Shown here piece after piece: positions 47,035 to 55,863 of a stretch of DNA of 64,000 nt. The notes under the pieces are model-generated. The model worked only from the letters and a program-made list of their open reading frames with translations, did not search any database and was not told where the DNA came from. Position 1 is the stretch's first letter, and every line of letters starts with the position of its first letter. Origin of the DNA: Erythrobacter sp. SCSIO 43205 (GTDB lineage Bacteria > Pseudomonadota > Alphaproteobacteria > Sphingomonadales > Sphingomonadaceae); contig NZ_CP063202.1 of the NCBI RefSeq assembly GCF_019904235.1, positions 1,178,001-1,242,000 of the forward strand. The letters are read 5' to 3'. A program made the position numbers and the translations under genes.

Positions 47035-48658
47035 GAAGCGCCTCCTTAAACGGTGCCATGCCAATGCGGCGGTAGGTGTCGAGGAAACGCTCGCCCTCTT
47101 CGCGTTGGTCGAGATAAACGTCGGTCACTTTATCGACCGCGTCGATTACGCCATCTTCGGTGAAGCCGGGCCCGGTGATCTTGGCGAGCGACGTGTCCTC
47201 CGCCTCCGAACCGCCGAGCGAGAGTTGGTAGTTCTCAAGGCCTTTCTTATCGACGCCAAGGATACCGATGTGCCCTGCGTGGTGGTGGCCACAGGCATTG
47301 ATGCAGCCCGAAATCTTGAGCTTAAGCTCGCCCAGCTTTTCGGTCTTGCCGGAGGCGTCGAACCGTTCAGAAATCCGCTGTGCAAGAGGGATCGAACGAG
47401 CGTTTGCCAACGCGCAGTAGTCGAGGCCGGGGCACGCAATAATGTCCTCGATTGAGTCCATATTGGGCGCGCCAAGGCCAGCTGCCTCAAGCTCGGTCCA
47501 AAGCGCATGGAGATCGGCAATCTTCACGTGGGGCAAAACCACGTTTTGCGTGTGCATGATGCGCAATTCGTCAAAGCTGTACTGTTTGGCGAGGCGGGCC
47601 ATCAGGCGCATTTGCTCACCGGTCGCATCGCCTGGAATGCCACCGACAGGCTTCAAAGAAATCACTGCGCTGACGTAAGCGTCGTGCTTGTGCCGATTGG
47701 TATTGCGGTCGACCCAAAGCGCAAAGTCGGGGTCAGAGCGATCAACCTGCTTGGGTCCATCCTCAAACGCTGGATCGGCAAAGAACGGCTTGATCCGCTC
47801 CAACTCTTCACGAGGCGGTTCAACGCCTTGATCCAGCATATGGGCAAATTCTTCCTCGACCTGACGAACATATTCGTCACGGCCAAGCTCATGCACTAGG
47901 ATCTTGATGCGCGCCTTGTACTTGTTATCGCGCCGGCCATAGCGGTTGTAGACGCGAAGGCAGGCTTCTGCATAAGTGATCAGCTGATCCAGCGGCACAA
48001 AGTCGCGGATCATCGGCGCGATCATCGGTGTGCGGCCCATACCGCCACCAGCATAAAAGCGCGCGCCAAGCTCGCCCGCATCGTTCTTCACGATTTGCAC
48101 GCCAATGTCGTGCAAGCGCATCGCCGCGCGGTCTTTTTCCGACGCGATCACGCAAATCTTGAACTTGCGCGGCAGGTAGGTGAACTCGGGATGGAAGCTC
48201 GACCATTGGCGCATCAATTCGGCATAGGGGCGCGGGTCGACAAGCTCGTCATGGGCTGCGCCAGCGAAGTGGTCGCTTGAGATATTGCGGATGCAGTTGC
48301 CGGACGTCTGGATTGCGTGCATCTCGACCTTGGAAAGGTCTGCAAGGATGTCGGCTGCATCCTCAAGCTTGATCCAATTGTATTGCAGATTTTGCCGCGT
48401 GGTGAAGTGGCCATAGCCGCGGTCATATTTGTCCGCGATATCGCCCAGTGCGTGCATCTGCTCACTATTCAGCGTGCCATAGGGAATGGCAACGCGCAGC
48501 ATATAAGCGTGGAGTTGAAGGTAGAGCCCGTTCATCAGCCGCAGCGGCTTGAACTGATCCTCTGAAAGCGAACCTTCAAGGCGGCGGCGGGCCTGGTCGC
48601 GGAATTCCTCGACGCGCGCGTCTACCATCGCCTGATCATATTTGTCGTATTGATACAT
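47027..48658 (-). CDS. cysI: Sulfite reductase hemoprotein subunit
   Basis: The 543-residue protein is a siroheme/[4Fe-4S] nitrite/sulfite reductase. Two half-repeats are visible. The cluster ligands are in CPGLDYC (C-x5-C) and SGCINACGHHHAGHIGILG (C-x3-C, with the last cysteine bridging to siroheme). It would reduce sulfite to sulfide with six electrons. No CysJ flavoprotein gene is adjacent, so electrons probably come from ferredoxin or another donor. Its place next to APS reductase and cobA favours sulfite over nitrite. Confidence 0.94.
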   Translation of the reverse strand: MYQYDKYDQAMVDARVEEFRDQARRRLEGSLSEDQFKPLRLMNGLYLQLHAYMLRVAIPYGTLNSEQMHALGDIADKYDRGYGHFTTRQNLQYNWIKLEDAADILADLSKVEMHAIQTSGNCIRNISSDHFAGAAHDELVDPRPYAELMRQWSSFHPEFTYLPRKFKICVIASEKDRAAMRLHDIGVQIVKNDAGELGARFYAGGGMGRTPMIAPMIRDFVPLDQLITYAEACLRVYNRYGRRDNKYKARIKILVHELGRDEYVRQVEEEFAHMLDQGVEPPREELERIKPFFADPAFEDGPKQVDRSDPDFALWVDRNTNRHKHDAYVSAVISLKPVGGIPGDATGEQMRLMARLAKQYSFDELRIMHTQNVVLPHVKIADLHALWTELEAAGLGAPNMDSIEDIIACPGLDYCALANARSIPLAQRISERFDASGKTEKLGELKLKISGCINACGHHHAGHIGILGVDKKGLENYQLSLGGSEAEDTSLAKITGPGFTEDGVIDAVDKVTDVYLDQREEGERFLDTYRRIGMAPFKEALHG

Positions 48659-48677
48659 CAGCTTTAACTCTTGCGCG

Positions 48678-48749
48678 TCCCCGCGCAGGCGGGGATCCAG
48701 GGTTTTGAGCCCAGTTGGTGGTGGCTCTGGACCCCCGCTTGCGCGGGGG
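48678..48749. repeat. REP-like hairpin pair inside the sulfur operon
   Basis: TCCCCGC-gcag-GCGGGGA (48678-48695) and CCCCCGC-ttgc-GCGGGGG (48732-48749) are perfect tetraloop hairpins flanking a less ordered spacer. They sit between the DUF2849 gene and cysI on what looks like one transcript, where such hairpins can stabilise or block RNA segments. Confidence 0.65.
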
Positions 48750-48773
48750 AGCGGAAAGTGAATGCGAACTCCA

Positions 48774-49073
48774 TCAGATTACCCAGTCAATCGCTTCGGG
48801 GTCTTTGGGTTTGAGCGTCAGGTCAGGGCGCACCGTGGGGCCAAGGGCGCGGATACGGTCCTTGATATGGGCAGGGCGCACGCTGCCATCTTCTTCGCGG
48901 GTCGCATCGATCACATAAGGCACATTGACGCGCAGCGCCGCTTCTTCGGTGGCAAGGATTTGCTCTGCCTGCTCGCCCGCATCAGCGGCATCATCCACAT
49001 GGCGCGACCAGCCGGTGCCGGTCCACCAAATCACATCGCCGGTTTTCAGGTCGTTTCCGGTGAGAACTCTCAT
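48774..49073 (-). CDS. DUF2849 small protein
   Basis: The 99-residue protein matches DUF2849, a family encoded next to sulfite/nitrite reductase genes in alphaproteobacteria. It begins MRVLTGNDLKTGDVIWW and has a second conserved strand PYVIDA. There are no cysteines, no membrane segment and no signal peptide. The start overlaps the cobA stop (ATGA), showing coupling. Function unknown; the fixed position between the siroheme gene and the siroheme enzyme suggests a link to cofactor or enzyme handling. Confidence 0.88.
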   Translation of the reverse strand: MRVLTGNDLKTGDVIWWTGTGWSRHVDDAADAGEQAEQILATEEAALRVNVPYVIDATREEDGSVRPAHIKDRIRALGPTVRPDLTLKPKDPEAIDWVI

Positions 49074-49825
49074 TGGTGCGCCTCCAGCGCTATATGTTCA
49101 AGGTGAGCGTCTTCGCGCGCCGTCACATCGCCAATAACGATGAGCGCCGGGCTCTTGATCTTGTGGGATTCCACGAGGTCGGGAAGACCCGCCAGCGGCC
49201 CGCGCACGACCCGCATATCGGCGCGCGCAGCGTTTTCGACGACGGCAACTGGCACATCGGGGGTCAGACCATCCGCCATCAGTTTCTCAGCGATCTGCGG
49301 TGCGGTTTTCACGCCCATATAGATCACCAAAGTGCGCCCTTTTCCTGCAAGGCCCGACCAATCCTGATCCGACAATCCTTTGCACTGGCCAGCGACAAAG
49401 CTGACGATACTGGCCGCATCGCGGTGGGTGAGGGCAATATGGGTGGCAGCAGCCATACCATTCGCAGCCGATATGCCGGGCACAATCTCGACCTTCACGC
49501 CGTGCGCTTTGGCAAGTTCGGCTTCCTCACCACCGCGCCCAAAGATCAGCGGATCGCCGCCTTTAAGGCGCACGACATCGTGACCCTTCTTCGCCTCGCG
49601 CACGAGCAGAAGATTGATGTCGTCTTGAGGCAAAGTGTGCCGCGCACGTTTCTTCGCGACTGAGATAAGCCGCGCATCAGGCCGTGCCATCGCCATGATT
49701 TCCGGGCTGACAAGGCCATCGTGCACAATCACTTGCGCCCGTTCGATCAACCGCGCTGCGCGCAGCGTCAAAAGATCGGGATCACCGGGCCCTGCGCCCA
49801 CTAGAAAGATGGTGCCGTATTCCAT
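49070..49825 (-). CDS. cobA: Uroporphyrinogen-III C-methyltransferase
   Basis: CobA (251 residues) methylates uroporphyrinogen III twice to give precorrin-2, the precursor of siroheme and cobalamin. The GAGPGDPDLLTL loop, VVRLKGGDPLIFGRGGEE and the IALTHRD segment are typical of SUMT. It is the single-domain form, lacking the CysG dehydrogenase/chelatase half. Placed first in the sulfur operon, it most likely supplies siroheme to CysI. Confidence 0.95.
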   Translation of the reverse strand: MEYGTIFLVGAGPGDPDLLTLRAARLIERAQVIVHDGLVSPEIMAMARPDARLISVAKKRARHTLPQDDINLLLVREAKKGHDVVRLKGGDPLIFGRGGEEAELAKAHGVKVEIVPGISAANGMAAATHIALTHRDAASIVSFVAGQCKGLSDQDWSGLAGKGRTLVIYMGVKTAPQIAEKLMADGLTPDVPVAVVENAARADMRVVRGPLAGLPDLVESHKIKSPALIVIGDVTAREDAHLEHIALEAHQ

Positions 49826-49926
49826 GGCTGACCAAATGGCCGCGCAATCGCGAAGGTGCCAGCGAGAATGGGTTGGGCGAGGGCAAGGAAAGCTTTCGCG
49901 CCTTCATCGCTGCGCAAACAAAGCCT

Positions 49927-51045
49927 TTAGTCGGTTGAGACTTTGCCGCTGCTGACAAGTTCGACAAGGTGATCGAGTTGTTTCGATGAACGCAGATGCA
50001 AATCGCGCTGTGGGAAGGGGATTTCGATGTTGTTTTCTTTGAACAATTGCCACAGGCGCATATACACATCGCTGCGGATATTTGCGAGGCCGCTTTCGGG
50101 GTCTTTGATCCAGAAACGGATTTCGAAATCGACCGAACTATCGCCAAAGCCCATCAGGTTTACACGCGGCCTTGGCGTTGCAAGGATGCGGTCGGTTTCG
50201 TCGACCGCCTGATAAAGCAGATCGGTGACAAGGTCCAAATCGCTGTCATAGGACACGCCCACGGGCGCTCTTACCCGCACATCGCGGCTGGAGTAGGACC
50301 AGTTAACGACCTGATTGGTCATCAAAAGTTCGTTGGGAATGAGATATTCGGTCTGGTCGCGGGTGATGACAGAGATTGCGCGGATGCCAATCTTGCGGAT
50401 TTGCCCGACCGCCTCTTGTCCGGCCTGATCGGTAACGGAGATGACATCACCGGGTTTGATCGACTTATCAAGCAGCAAGAGAATGCCCGAAATGAGGTTG
50501 CCGAAGGTCTTTTGCAGACCAAAACCAATCGCCAGACCAAAGGCACCGCCAAAAACGGCAAGCGCGGTTAAATCGATGCCAATAAGGTCGATCGTGACGA
50601 AGAATGCGACCGTCCAAATGGCGATGGTCGCAAGCTTTTCAGCAAGCAATTGCTGACTTCCGTCAAACGCCTTAACCCGTCCGATAAGGTTGCGCGCCAG
50701 CTTTGTGACGAACCACGCAGCGGTGATGACGAGGCCGATTGTGGCGAGCAGGAACACCACGTCGAAAACCGATATACGCACATCGCCAAGCACAAAGGCC
50801 CAGCTGTCGAGAGTGTCGATGAGCGAGCCCAGAGTGTCGCTTGTCGCGGACAATTCTTCCTTGGCCCCTTCGGCGACTTTTACCACTTCTTCCTGTGCCG
50901 CTTCGGAGGCCTCGGTGGTAGAAGATGCGCCTTCTTCACCAGTCGCGTCAGCGCTTTCAGCATCGGCGTTTGCTGGTTCTTCTCCAGAACCCGCTTCCTG
51001 AACAGCGTCGGTTACTTCGGTAATATCAGGCGCGTTTGCAGTCAT
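49927..51045 (-). CDS. Small-conductance mechanosensitive channel (MscS)
   Basis: The 372-residue protein has an acidic, Glu/Ala-rich N-terminal region (about 65 residues) followed by three transmembrane helices. The pore helix AVFGGAFGLAIGFGLQKTF shows the Gly/Ala packing of TM3, and the soluble vestibule domain ends in a cytoplasmic beta barrel. It protects against osmotic downshock. Its ATG shares a base with the metC stop (TAATG), so the channel is encoded as the third gene of an sseA-metC-mscS operon. Confidence 0.94.
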   Translation of the reverse strand: MTANAPDITEVTDAVQEAGSGEEPANADAESADATGEEGASSTTEASEAAQEEVVKVAEGAKEELSATSDTLGSLIDTLDSWAFVLGDVRISVFDVVFLLATIGLVITAAWFVTKLARNLIGRVKAFDGSQQLLAEKLATIAIWTVAFFVTIDLIGIDLTALAVFGGAFGLAIGFGLQKTFGNLISGILLLLDKSIKPGDVISVTDQAGQEAVGQIRKIGIRAISVITRDQTEYLIPNELLMTNQVVNWSYSSRDVRVRAPVGVSYDSDLDLVTDLLYQAVDETDRILATPRPRVNLMGFGDSSVDFEIRFWIKDPESGLANIRSDVYMRLWQLFKENNIEIPFPQRDLHLRSSKQLDHLVELVSSGKVSTD

Positions 51046-52244
51046 TAGTCATCCACTTTGGCAAAGGCATTGGCGAGATCCGCGATCAAGTCCTCTGCAT
51101 CTTCAAGTCCGATGGATAGGCGAATGGCGGGCTTTTCGCCAGCCTTGTCAGCCGTTTGCATAATCGACCTGTGCGTATTGGGATAGATCGGCAGGGCAAG
51201 GCTTTCAAATCCGCCCCAGCTATAGCCGATGCCGAAATGGTGCAGCGCGTCGACCACTTTACCGCTTGCCTCCGGATCATCACTGGCAAGGACAAAGCTG
51301 AACAGACCACATCCGCCGGTAAAATCACGCTTCCAAATTTCGTGTCCGGGGCTGCCGGGCAGCATCGGGCAAAGCACACTTTCGACCTGTGGTTGCGCAG
51401 ACAGCCAATCGGCAATTTTGAGGGCGCTGGCGCAGGATTGTTCGAGCCTGACCTTCATCGTGCGCAGGCCGCGCGAGGCGAGCGCTGCATCATCAGGGGA
51501 GACAACTTGACCCAACTCATGGCTCGTCCGGCGCAGCGCCTTGTACCAGCGTTCACCAGCACTTGCTGAACCCATCATAAGGTCGCTGTGCCCGCCAACG
51601 TGCTTGGAAAGGCTCTGCATGGTGATGTCGCAGCCATGTTCGAGCGCCGCAAAGCCAAGAGCGCTTGCCCATGTGTTGTCGATCATGGTGATAGCGCCCG
51701 CATCTTTTGCGATTTTTCCAAGAGCGGGTACGTCGCAAACCTCCATGGTGAGGCTGCCGGGGCTTTCCAGCCAAACGGCGCGGGGGGCTTTCTCTGTTAC
51801 CAAAGCCTCAAACGCTGTGAGGTCGAGCGGATCGAAGAAGCTGTGCGTGACGCCCAATCGCTTCAAAAGCCCGGTGGCCATGCTGCGTGAGGGATCGTAG
51901 GCGTTATCAGTGATCAGCAAATGGTCACCGGGTCGCAGCACCGCCAGCATACACCCCGCAATCGCGGCAACGCCGCTGGGGTAAAGGACGGTGCCGTGCG
52001 CGCCCGGCTCAATCTGGGTGAGCGCTTCGGCAAGCGACCACTGCGTTGGTGCGCCGCGCCTGCCGTAGAAGAATTCGCCGTCCTTTTGTGCGCCGCCTGC
52101 TGCCTTGCGATCAGCCTCGCTTGCGTAAAGATGGGTGGAGGCGCGCCATACAGGCGTATTCACCACGCGGCCGGTCCACTCGCTACGCCGTCCGGCATGG
52201 GCAAGGCGTGTGGCTTTGCCGACGTCTTTGTCAGATGCGCTCAT
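51045..52244 (-). CDS. metC: Cystathionine beta-lyase / Cys-Met metabolism PLP enzyme
   Basis: This 399-residue protein belongs to the cystathionine-gamma-synthase family. The PLP lysine lies in SLSKHVGGHSD, with the upstream YPSGVAAIAG and LITDNAYDPSR cofactor segments. Overall similarity fits the MetC-like cystathionine beta-lyase subgroup, which releases homocysteine, but related lyase or sulfhydrylase activity cannot be excluded. It is joined to sseA by a four-base overlap and to mscS by one base. Confidence 0.88.
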   Translation of the reverse strand: MSASDKDVGKATRLAHAGRRSEWTGRVVNTPVWRASTHLYASEADRKAAGGAQKDGEFFYGRRGAPTQWSLAEALTQIEPGAHGTVLYPSGVAAIAGCMLAVLRPGDHLLITDNAYDPSRSMATGLLKRLGVTHSFFDPLDLTAFEALVTEKAPRAVWLESPGSLTMEVCDVPALGKIAKDAGAITMIDNTWASALGFAALEHGCDITMQSLSKHVGGHSDLMMGSASAGERWYKALRRTSHELGQVVSPDDAALASRGLRTMKVRLEQSCASALKIADWLSAQPQVESVLCPMLPGSPGHEIWKRDFTGGCGLFSFVLASDDPEASGKVVDALHHFGIGYSWGGFESLALPIYPNTHRSIMQTADKAGEKPAIRLSIGLEDAEDLIADLANAFAKVDD

Positions 52245-53095
52245 TGTGGTCCTTGTTCCTTGGGGGTTGCGGGATCAGCCTCCCACTCCTGCCAGCTTCC
52301 ATCGTAAAGACGCACGTCGTCTTTCCCGGCGAGATGTGCCGCGAAGAGCAGCACACTTGCAGTTACGCCGCTGCCACAGGTGGTGATGAGAGGGCGAGAA
52401 AGATCAACGCCAGCGTCTTCAAACGCGTCCTTAAGATCATCGGGTGATTTGAAAGTTCCATCGGCGTTGAAAACTTCACCGAATGGCAAGTTTAGCGAAC
52501 CCGGAATACGACCGTTCTGCCCGCCGTGCACAGGATCAATGCTGCTGCCGAAAACGCGGTCGGGGCCCCGTGCGTCGAGAATTTGGGCATCGCCGCTTTC
52601 GAGATTTTCGAGCATTTGTGCCTTCGTTGCTGCAGCGACACCTGCGCTAAGGAGAGCCGGCTCGGCAGGCTTAATCTGTGTCTCACCGCTTTCCATCGCA
52701 CGGCCTTCTGTTCGCCACTTGCCAAGTCCACCATCGAGCAGGGCAACATTGGCCACCCCGCAGCGCCGAAGGGCAAACCAGCCCCGCGCTGCGGTTTTGA
52801 CCGCGCTGTCATCGTAAAGGACAATCCGAGCGCCTTGAGGGACACCCAATTGTGCAAGGGTTTGCGACACTTGATCAGGCCGGGGCAGGGCCGACGGTAC
52901 GCTCGAAGTGGTGTCGGTGAACGCGGCCAGATCGAGGAAATGCGCGCCCGGTACGTGCGCGGCCTGAAATTCAGCCCTCGCATCACGCCCCGCCGCTGGC
53001 AAGTGGCGCGAGGCGTCTAAAACCACCAGATCTGCTGCGCCAAGGTTTTCGGCCAGCCACTGGGTCGAAACAAGGCTTGGGAAAGGATTGCTCAT
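52241..53095 (-). CDS. sseA: Sulfurtransferase (3-mercaptopyruvate type)
   Basis: SseA is a two-domain rhodanese of 284 residues. The active-site loop CGSGVTA near the C-terminus is that of 3-mercaptopyruvate sulfurtransferases rather than thiosulfate rhodaneses (CRxGx[RT]). The first domain lacks the cysteine, as expected. I start at the ATG at 53095; a TTG two codons upstream is less likely. It is the first gene of the sseA-metC-mscS unit. Confidence 0.93.
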   Translation of the reverse strand: MSNPFPSLVSTQWLAENLGAADLVVLDASRHLPAAGRDARAEFQAAHVPGAHFLDLAAFTDTTSSVPSALPRPDQVSQTLAQLGVPQGARIVLYDDSAVKTAARGWFALRRCGVANVALLDGGLGKWRTEGRAMESGETQIKPAEPALLSAGVAAATKAQMLENLESGDAQILDARGPDRVFGSSIDPVHGGQNGRIPGSLNLPFGEVFNADGTFKSPDDLKDAFEDAGVDLSRPLITTCGSGVTASVLLFAAHLAGKDDVRLYDGSWQEWEADPATPKEQGPQ

Positions 53096-53136
53096 CGCCA
53101 AAGGTGCTAGGCCGCGCGCATCGCGCGATCAAGCCC

Positions 53137-53211
53137 CCGGTCGCCTCCCGCTGCTTCGCGCTTAACCGGGCTGCTTGATAAGTTGCGCGCGAAGCAGCGG
53201 CAAGCGACCGG
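53137..53211. repeat. 25-bp inverted repeat overlapping a gene end
   Basis: The arms 53137-53161 and 53187-53211 match at 23 of 25 positions, separated by 25 bp. The right arm lies inside the last codons of the upstream minus-strand gene, and the left arm just past its stop (53162-53164). No T-run follows on the minus strand. The long GC-rich hairpin could act as an RNA stability element between this gene and sseA. Confidence 0.6.
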
Positions 53212-54346
53212 GCGGCGCATCGAGCGGCAAAGGATGAACCCGCGTTGCGCTGGAGGCGCTGGGCATCCCCAGAACGAAGGTGCGTTTGATAGCGGGCTGA
53301 TTGTGCTCTGCTATGCGAAAATGGACGAGCGGGATGTAGAGCGGGCGCTCGCCTTGTTGAATGGCGCTCAGCTGTTCAGCTGGCAGTTCGAGATAGCCTT
53401 TGATGCGCCGGTTTTGCTGCGGGGCGAGGCGCTCTATCACGCCGATCGGCTGTGTTTTGTCGACCGGTGCAGGAGCAGCTGCCCCCTCGTTCACACAGGC
53501 AAGTTCGGCAGCGACGGTAAGGCGGTGGATTGGGGTATGCGACCGGTTGAAAACCTCAAGGCTGAATTCCACCATCAACTGCATGACGCTGCGCGAGGCG
53601 GTAATGATGTCGAGCGATAGATCGATATCGAGCGGCTTGCTGGTAATGGTGCGCGCAGGCGCTGTGCGAGGGGTCAGGGCTTGATTGGCTTGCGGCGGCA
53701 ATGCCTCTGCTTTGGGCTCTGGAGCGGGTTCAGAATCGGGCTCAGCTTCAGGTTCGGCTGCCTCTTCTAATTGCTCATCCCCCCCGCTTTCGGGCTCATC
53801 TTCACCCGTTTGCCCCTCTGCTTCGTCGAGCACATTGGCTCCCATGGATGCGCGAATTCCGGTGGTGAGGACAGGGGTGGTCCATTCGTTGATTTCGCGG
53901 GTCTGGCGCCTTTTATGGATCAGCCGCCACACAATCAGCGCCACCAGAAGCGCGAGCAAAAGAAAGAGCGCAATCGCTGCCTCTTTTTCCTCTTGAAGCC
54001 GATCAAGAAACGCCCAATCAGAGCGCGGCGGCGCGATGGCCTCACCGGTGTTTGTAGCAAGACCGGGCTGGCGTGCGCCAGTTGCTGCCGCATCGTCCAC
54101 ATCATACCAGCCCTCTGGCGATTTTTCCGGAAGGTTCTGACTTTCCTCCAGCAACGCATCGAAGCCGGGCCTTGCCTCCTCTTCGCTCGCTGGCGATGCG
54201 GAAGCTTGATTCTCCGCCCGCTGCGCAGTCGCAGGTTCGCCGGGAGCAATCACGCAAAACACAAAAAGGAAAGACGCAAAGCACCTGCGCCAAGCCGCGC
54301 ATCCAGCCGCAAGAAAACCAATCTGGAACAATTGGCCGCGCTTCAC
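53162..54346 (-). CDS. Membrane protein of unknown function
   Basis: I use the GTG at 54346 (394 residues). It is preceded by a GGGGG run and gives a signal-like segment (residues 15-45, ending PATAQ). The frame is open to 54565, but that would overlap the divergent queF start. A predicted periplasmic segment of about 75 residues is followed by a strong transmembrane helix (about residues 122-141), a basic stop-transfer KRRQTRE, a long Glu/Pro-rich linker and a C-terminal beta-rich domain of about 150 residues in the cytoplasm. No family is recognised. Confidence 0.65.
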   Translation of the reverse strand: MKRGQLFQIGFLAAGCAAWRRCFASFLFVFCVIAPGEPATAQRAENQASASPASEEEARPGFDALLEESQNLPEKSPEGWYDVDDAAATGARQPGLATNTGEAIAPPRSDWAFLDRLQEEKEAAIALFLLLALLVALIVWRLIHKRRQTREINEWTTPVLTTGIRASMGANVLDEAEGQTGEDEPESGGDEQLEEAAEPEAEPDSEPAPEPKAEALPPQANQALTPRTAPARTITSKPLDIDLSLDIITASRSVMQLMVEFSLEVFNRSHTPIHRLTVAAELACVNEGAAAPAPVDKTQPIGVIERLAPQQNRRIKGYLELPAEQLSAIQQGERPLYIPLVHFRIAEHNQPAIKRTFVLGMPSASSATRVHPLPLDAPPGRLPLLRAQLIKQPG

Positions 54347-54502
54347 CCCAAACCCCCGTTTTCCTGTCTTGCAGCGACGACGCCCGCTCTTTGTGAATTG
54401 GGCGAGGCCCGGCAAGACAGACACAATTGTAACACAAAGCGCAAATCTGCAAGGCTCCGCTTGACGCTTGCAACACCGCTTCAATCGCGGCAAGGGCGCA
54501 GC

Positions 54503-54970
54503 ATGGAACGCGAAAACGATCAGCAAGCCCCCGCATTTCTGGGAAAGCAAACCAGCCTGCCGCAATCACCTGATGAGGCGGTGCTCGATTACGTGCCCAA
54601 TCCGCGCAAGGGCACGCTATATTGCATCCGCTTCGTATCGCCTGAATTTACGTCTCTGTGTCCGGTGACGGATCAGCCCGATTTTGCCCATCTCGTGATC
54701 GATTATGCGCCCGGCGAAACGATCGTGGAATCGAAGAGCCTGAAACTTTTCCTTGGCTCGTTCCGCAATCACAACGGCTTTCACGAGGATGTGACGGTGG
54801 GCATTGGCCAGCGGCTCGCTGACGAAATGAAGCCCAAATGGCTGCGTATTGGCGGATATTGGTATCCGCGCGGCGGCATTCCCATTGATGTGTTTTGGCA
54901 GACAGCTACGCCGCCAGAAGGGCTTTGGCTGCCCGATCAAGGTGTCGCCCCCTATCGCGGGCGCGGCTAA
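54503..54970 (+). CDS. queF: NADPH-dependent 7-cyano-7-deazaguanine reductase
   Basis: QueF (155 residues) reduces preQ0 to preQ1 in queuosine synthesis, the only known nitrile-to-amine reduction in biology. The catalytic cysteine is C53 in [12 protein letters not shown], with the aspartate D60 seven residues on, and the motif [15 protein letters not shown] binds NADPH. The short length is that of the single-domain type I enzyme. The open frame extends about 240 codons upstream, but that part is antisense to the neighbouring gene. No other que genes are nearby. Confidence 0.96.
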   Translation: MERENDQQAPAFLGKQTSLPQSPDEAVLDYVPNPRKGTLYCIRFVSPEFTSLCPVTDQPDFAHLVIDYAPGETIVESKSLKLFLGSFRNHNGFHEDVTVGIGQRLADEMKPKWLRIGGYWYPRGGIPIDVFWQTATPPEGLWLPDQGVAPYRGRG

Positions 54971-55863
54971 CCGGCTTTAAGCTCTTCGGCAAGCAGTCTG
55001 AAATCTGCCTCACGCGGAGAGTTCTTGCGCCAGACAAGCGCAATCTCGCGCTTTGCCGTGCCGCTTTCCATGGGCCGGGCGACAACATCGGTCCCTGACA
55101 AAATCCCTGCATCCAGTGCCATTTCCGGCAGCAGGGTGAGCCCCAAGTCATTGTCCACCATCTGAACCAGTGTGTGCAGGCTCGTGCCGATCATCCCCGC
55201 ACTTGCGCGAAGCTCAGAGCGGTTGCACGCAGCCAGCGCATGATCGCGCAGGCAATGTCCATCTTCAAGGAGGAGCAGGCTGCCGTAATCCAGCAGGTCC
55301 GGGTCAACGGTTTCCGGCGGCATCCGCGGATCGTCCTTGGGAAAGGCCACGAACAGGCGATCATCGGAAATCTTCGCTGTCTCAACTTCGCCCGTGTCAA
55401 AGGGAAGGGCGAGCAGCACGCAATCAACGCGCCCGTGCTGGAGCGATTCAATCGCATCCTGGCTCACCTCTTCGCGCAGCATGAGCTTTAAATCAGGGCG
55501 CTCTTTTCTAAGACGCGGCAATATGCGCGGGATCATAAATGGGGCGATGGTCGGGATCACGGCCATGCGCAGTTGTCCCGAAAGCGGCTGGCCCGCCGCC
55601 TGAACCAGATCGGCCAGTTCCTCGGCCTGACGCAGCACTTCTCTTGCCTTTTCAACCACCTGCTCACCCAGAGAGGTGAAGCGCACCACTCGGCGCGAAC
55701 GCTCCACCAGCGTCACACCCAGCAGCGATTCCAGTTCGCGAATGCCAGCTGAAAGCGTTGATTGGGACACAAAGCTTGCATCGGCCGCGCGGCCAAAATG
55801 CCCGTGCTCATGCAGAGAGACGAGATATTGCAGTTGCTTGATCGTGGGAAGATAGGTGCTCAT
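54967..55863 (-). CDS. oxyR: OxyR-type LysR regulator
   Basis: This LysR-family regulator of 298 residues has the winged-helix segment [19 protein letters not shown]. Two cysteines sit nine residues apart, C204 and C213 in [16 protein letters not shown], the exact context and spacing of the E. coli OxyR redox pair C199/C208. It is therefore likely a peroxide sensor. Its ATG overlaps the rnd stop by four bases, so it is the second gene of an rnd-oxyR transcript. No catalase or ahpC gene lies in the window. Confidence 0.92.
   Translation of the reverse strand: MSTYLPTIKQLQYLVSLHEHGHFGRAADASFVSQSTLSAGIRELESLLGVTLVERSRRVVRFTSLGEQVVEKAREVLRQAEELADLVQAAGQPLSGQLRMAVIPTIAPFMIPRILPRLRKERPDLKLMLREEVSQDAIESLQHGRVDCVLLALPFDTGEVETAKISDDRLFVAFPKDDPRMPPETVDPDLLDYGSLLLLEDGHCLRDHALAACNRSELRASAGMIGTSLHTLVQMVDNDLGLTLLPEMALDAGILSGTDVVARPMESGTAKREIALVWRKNSPREADFRLLAEELKAG

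Noticed and set aside
53771..54502. Upstream extension of the queF frame by over 240 codons
   Set aside because: It is antisense to the unknown membrane protein gene, and QueF similarity begins only at the ATG at 54503.
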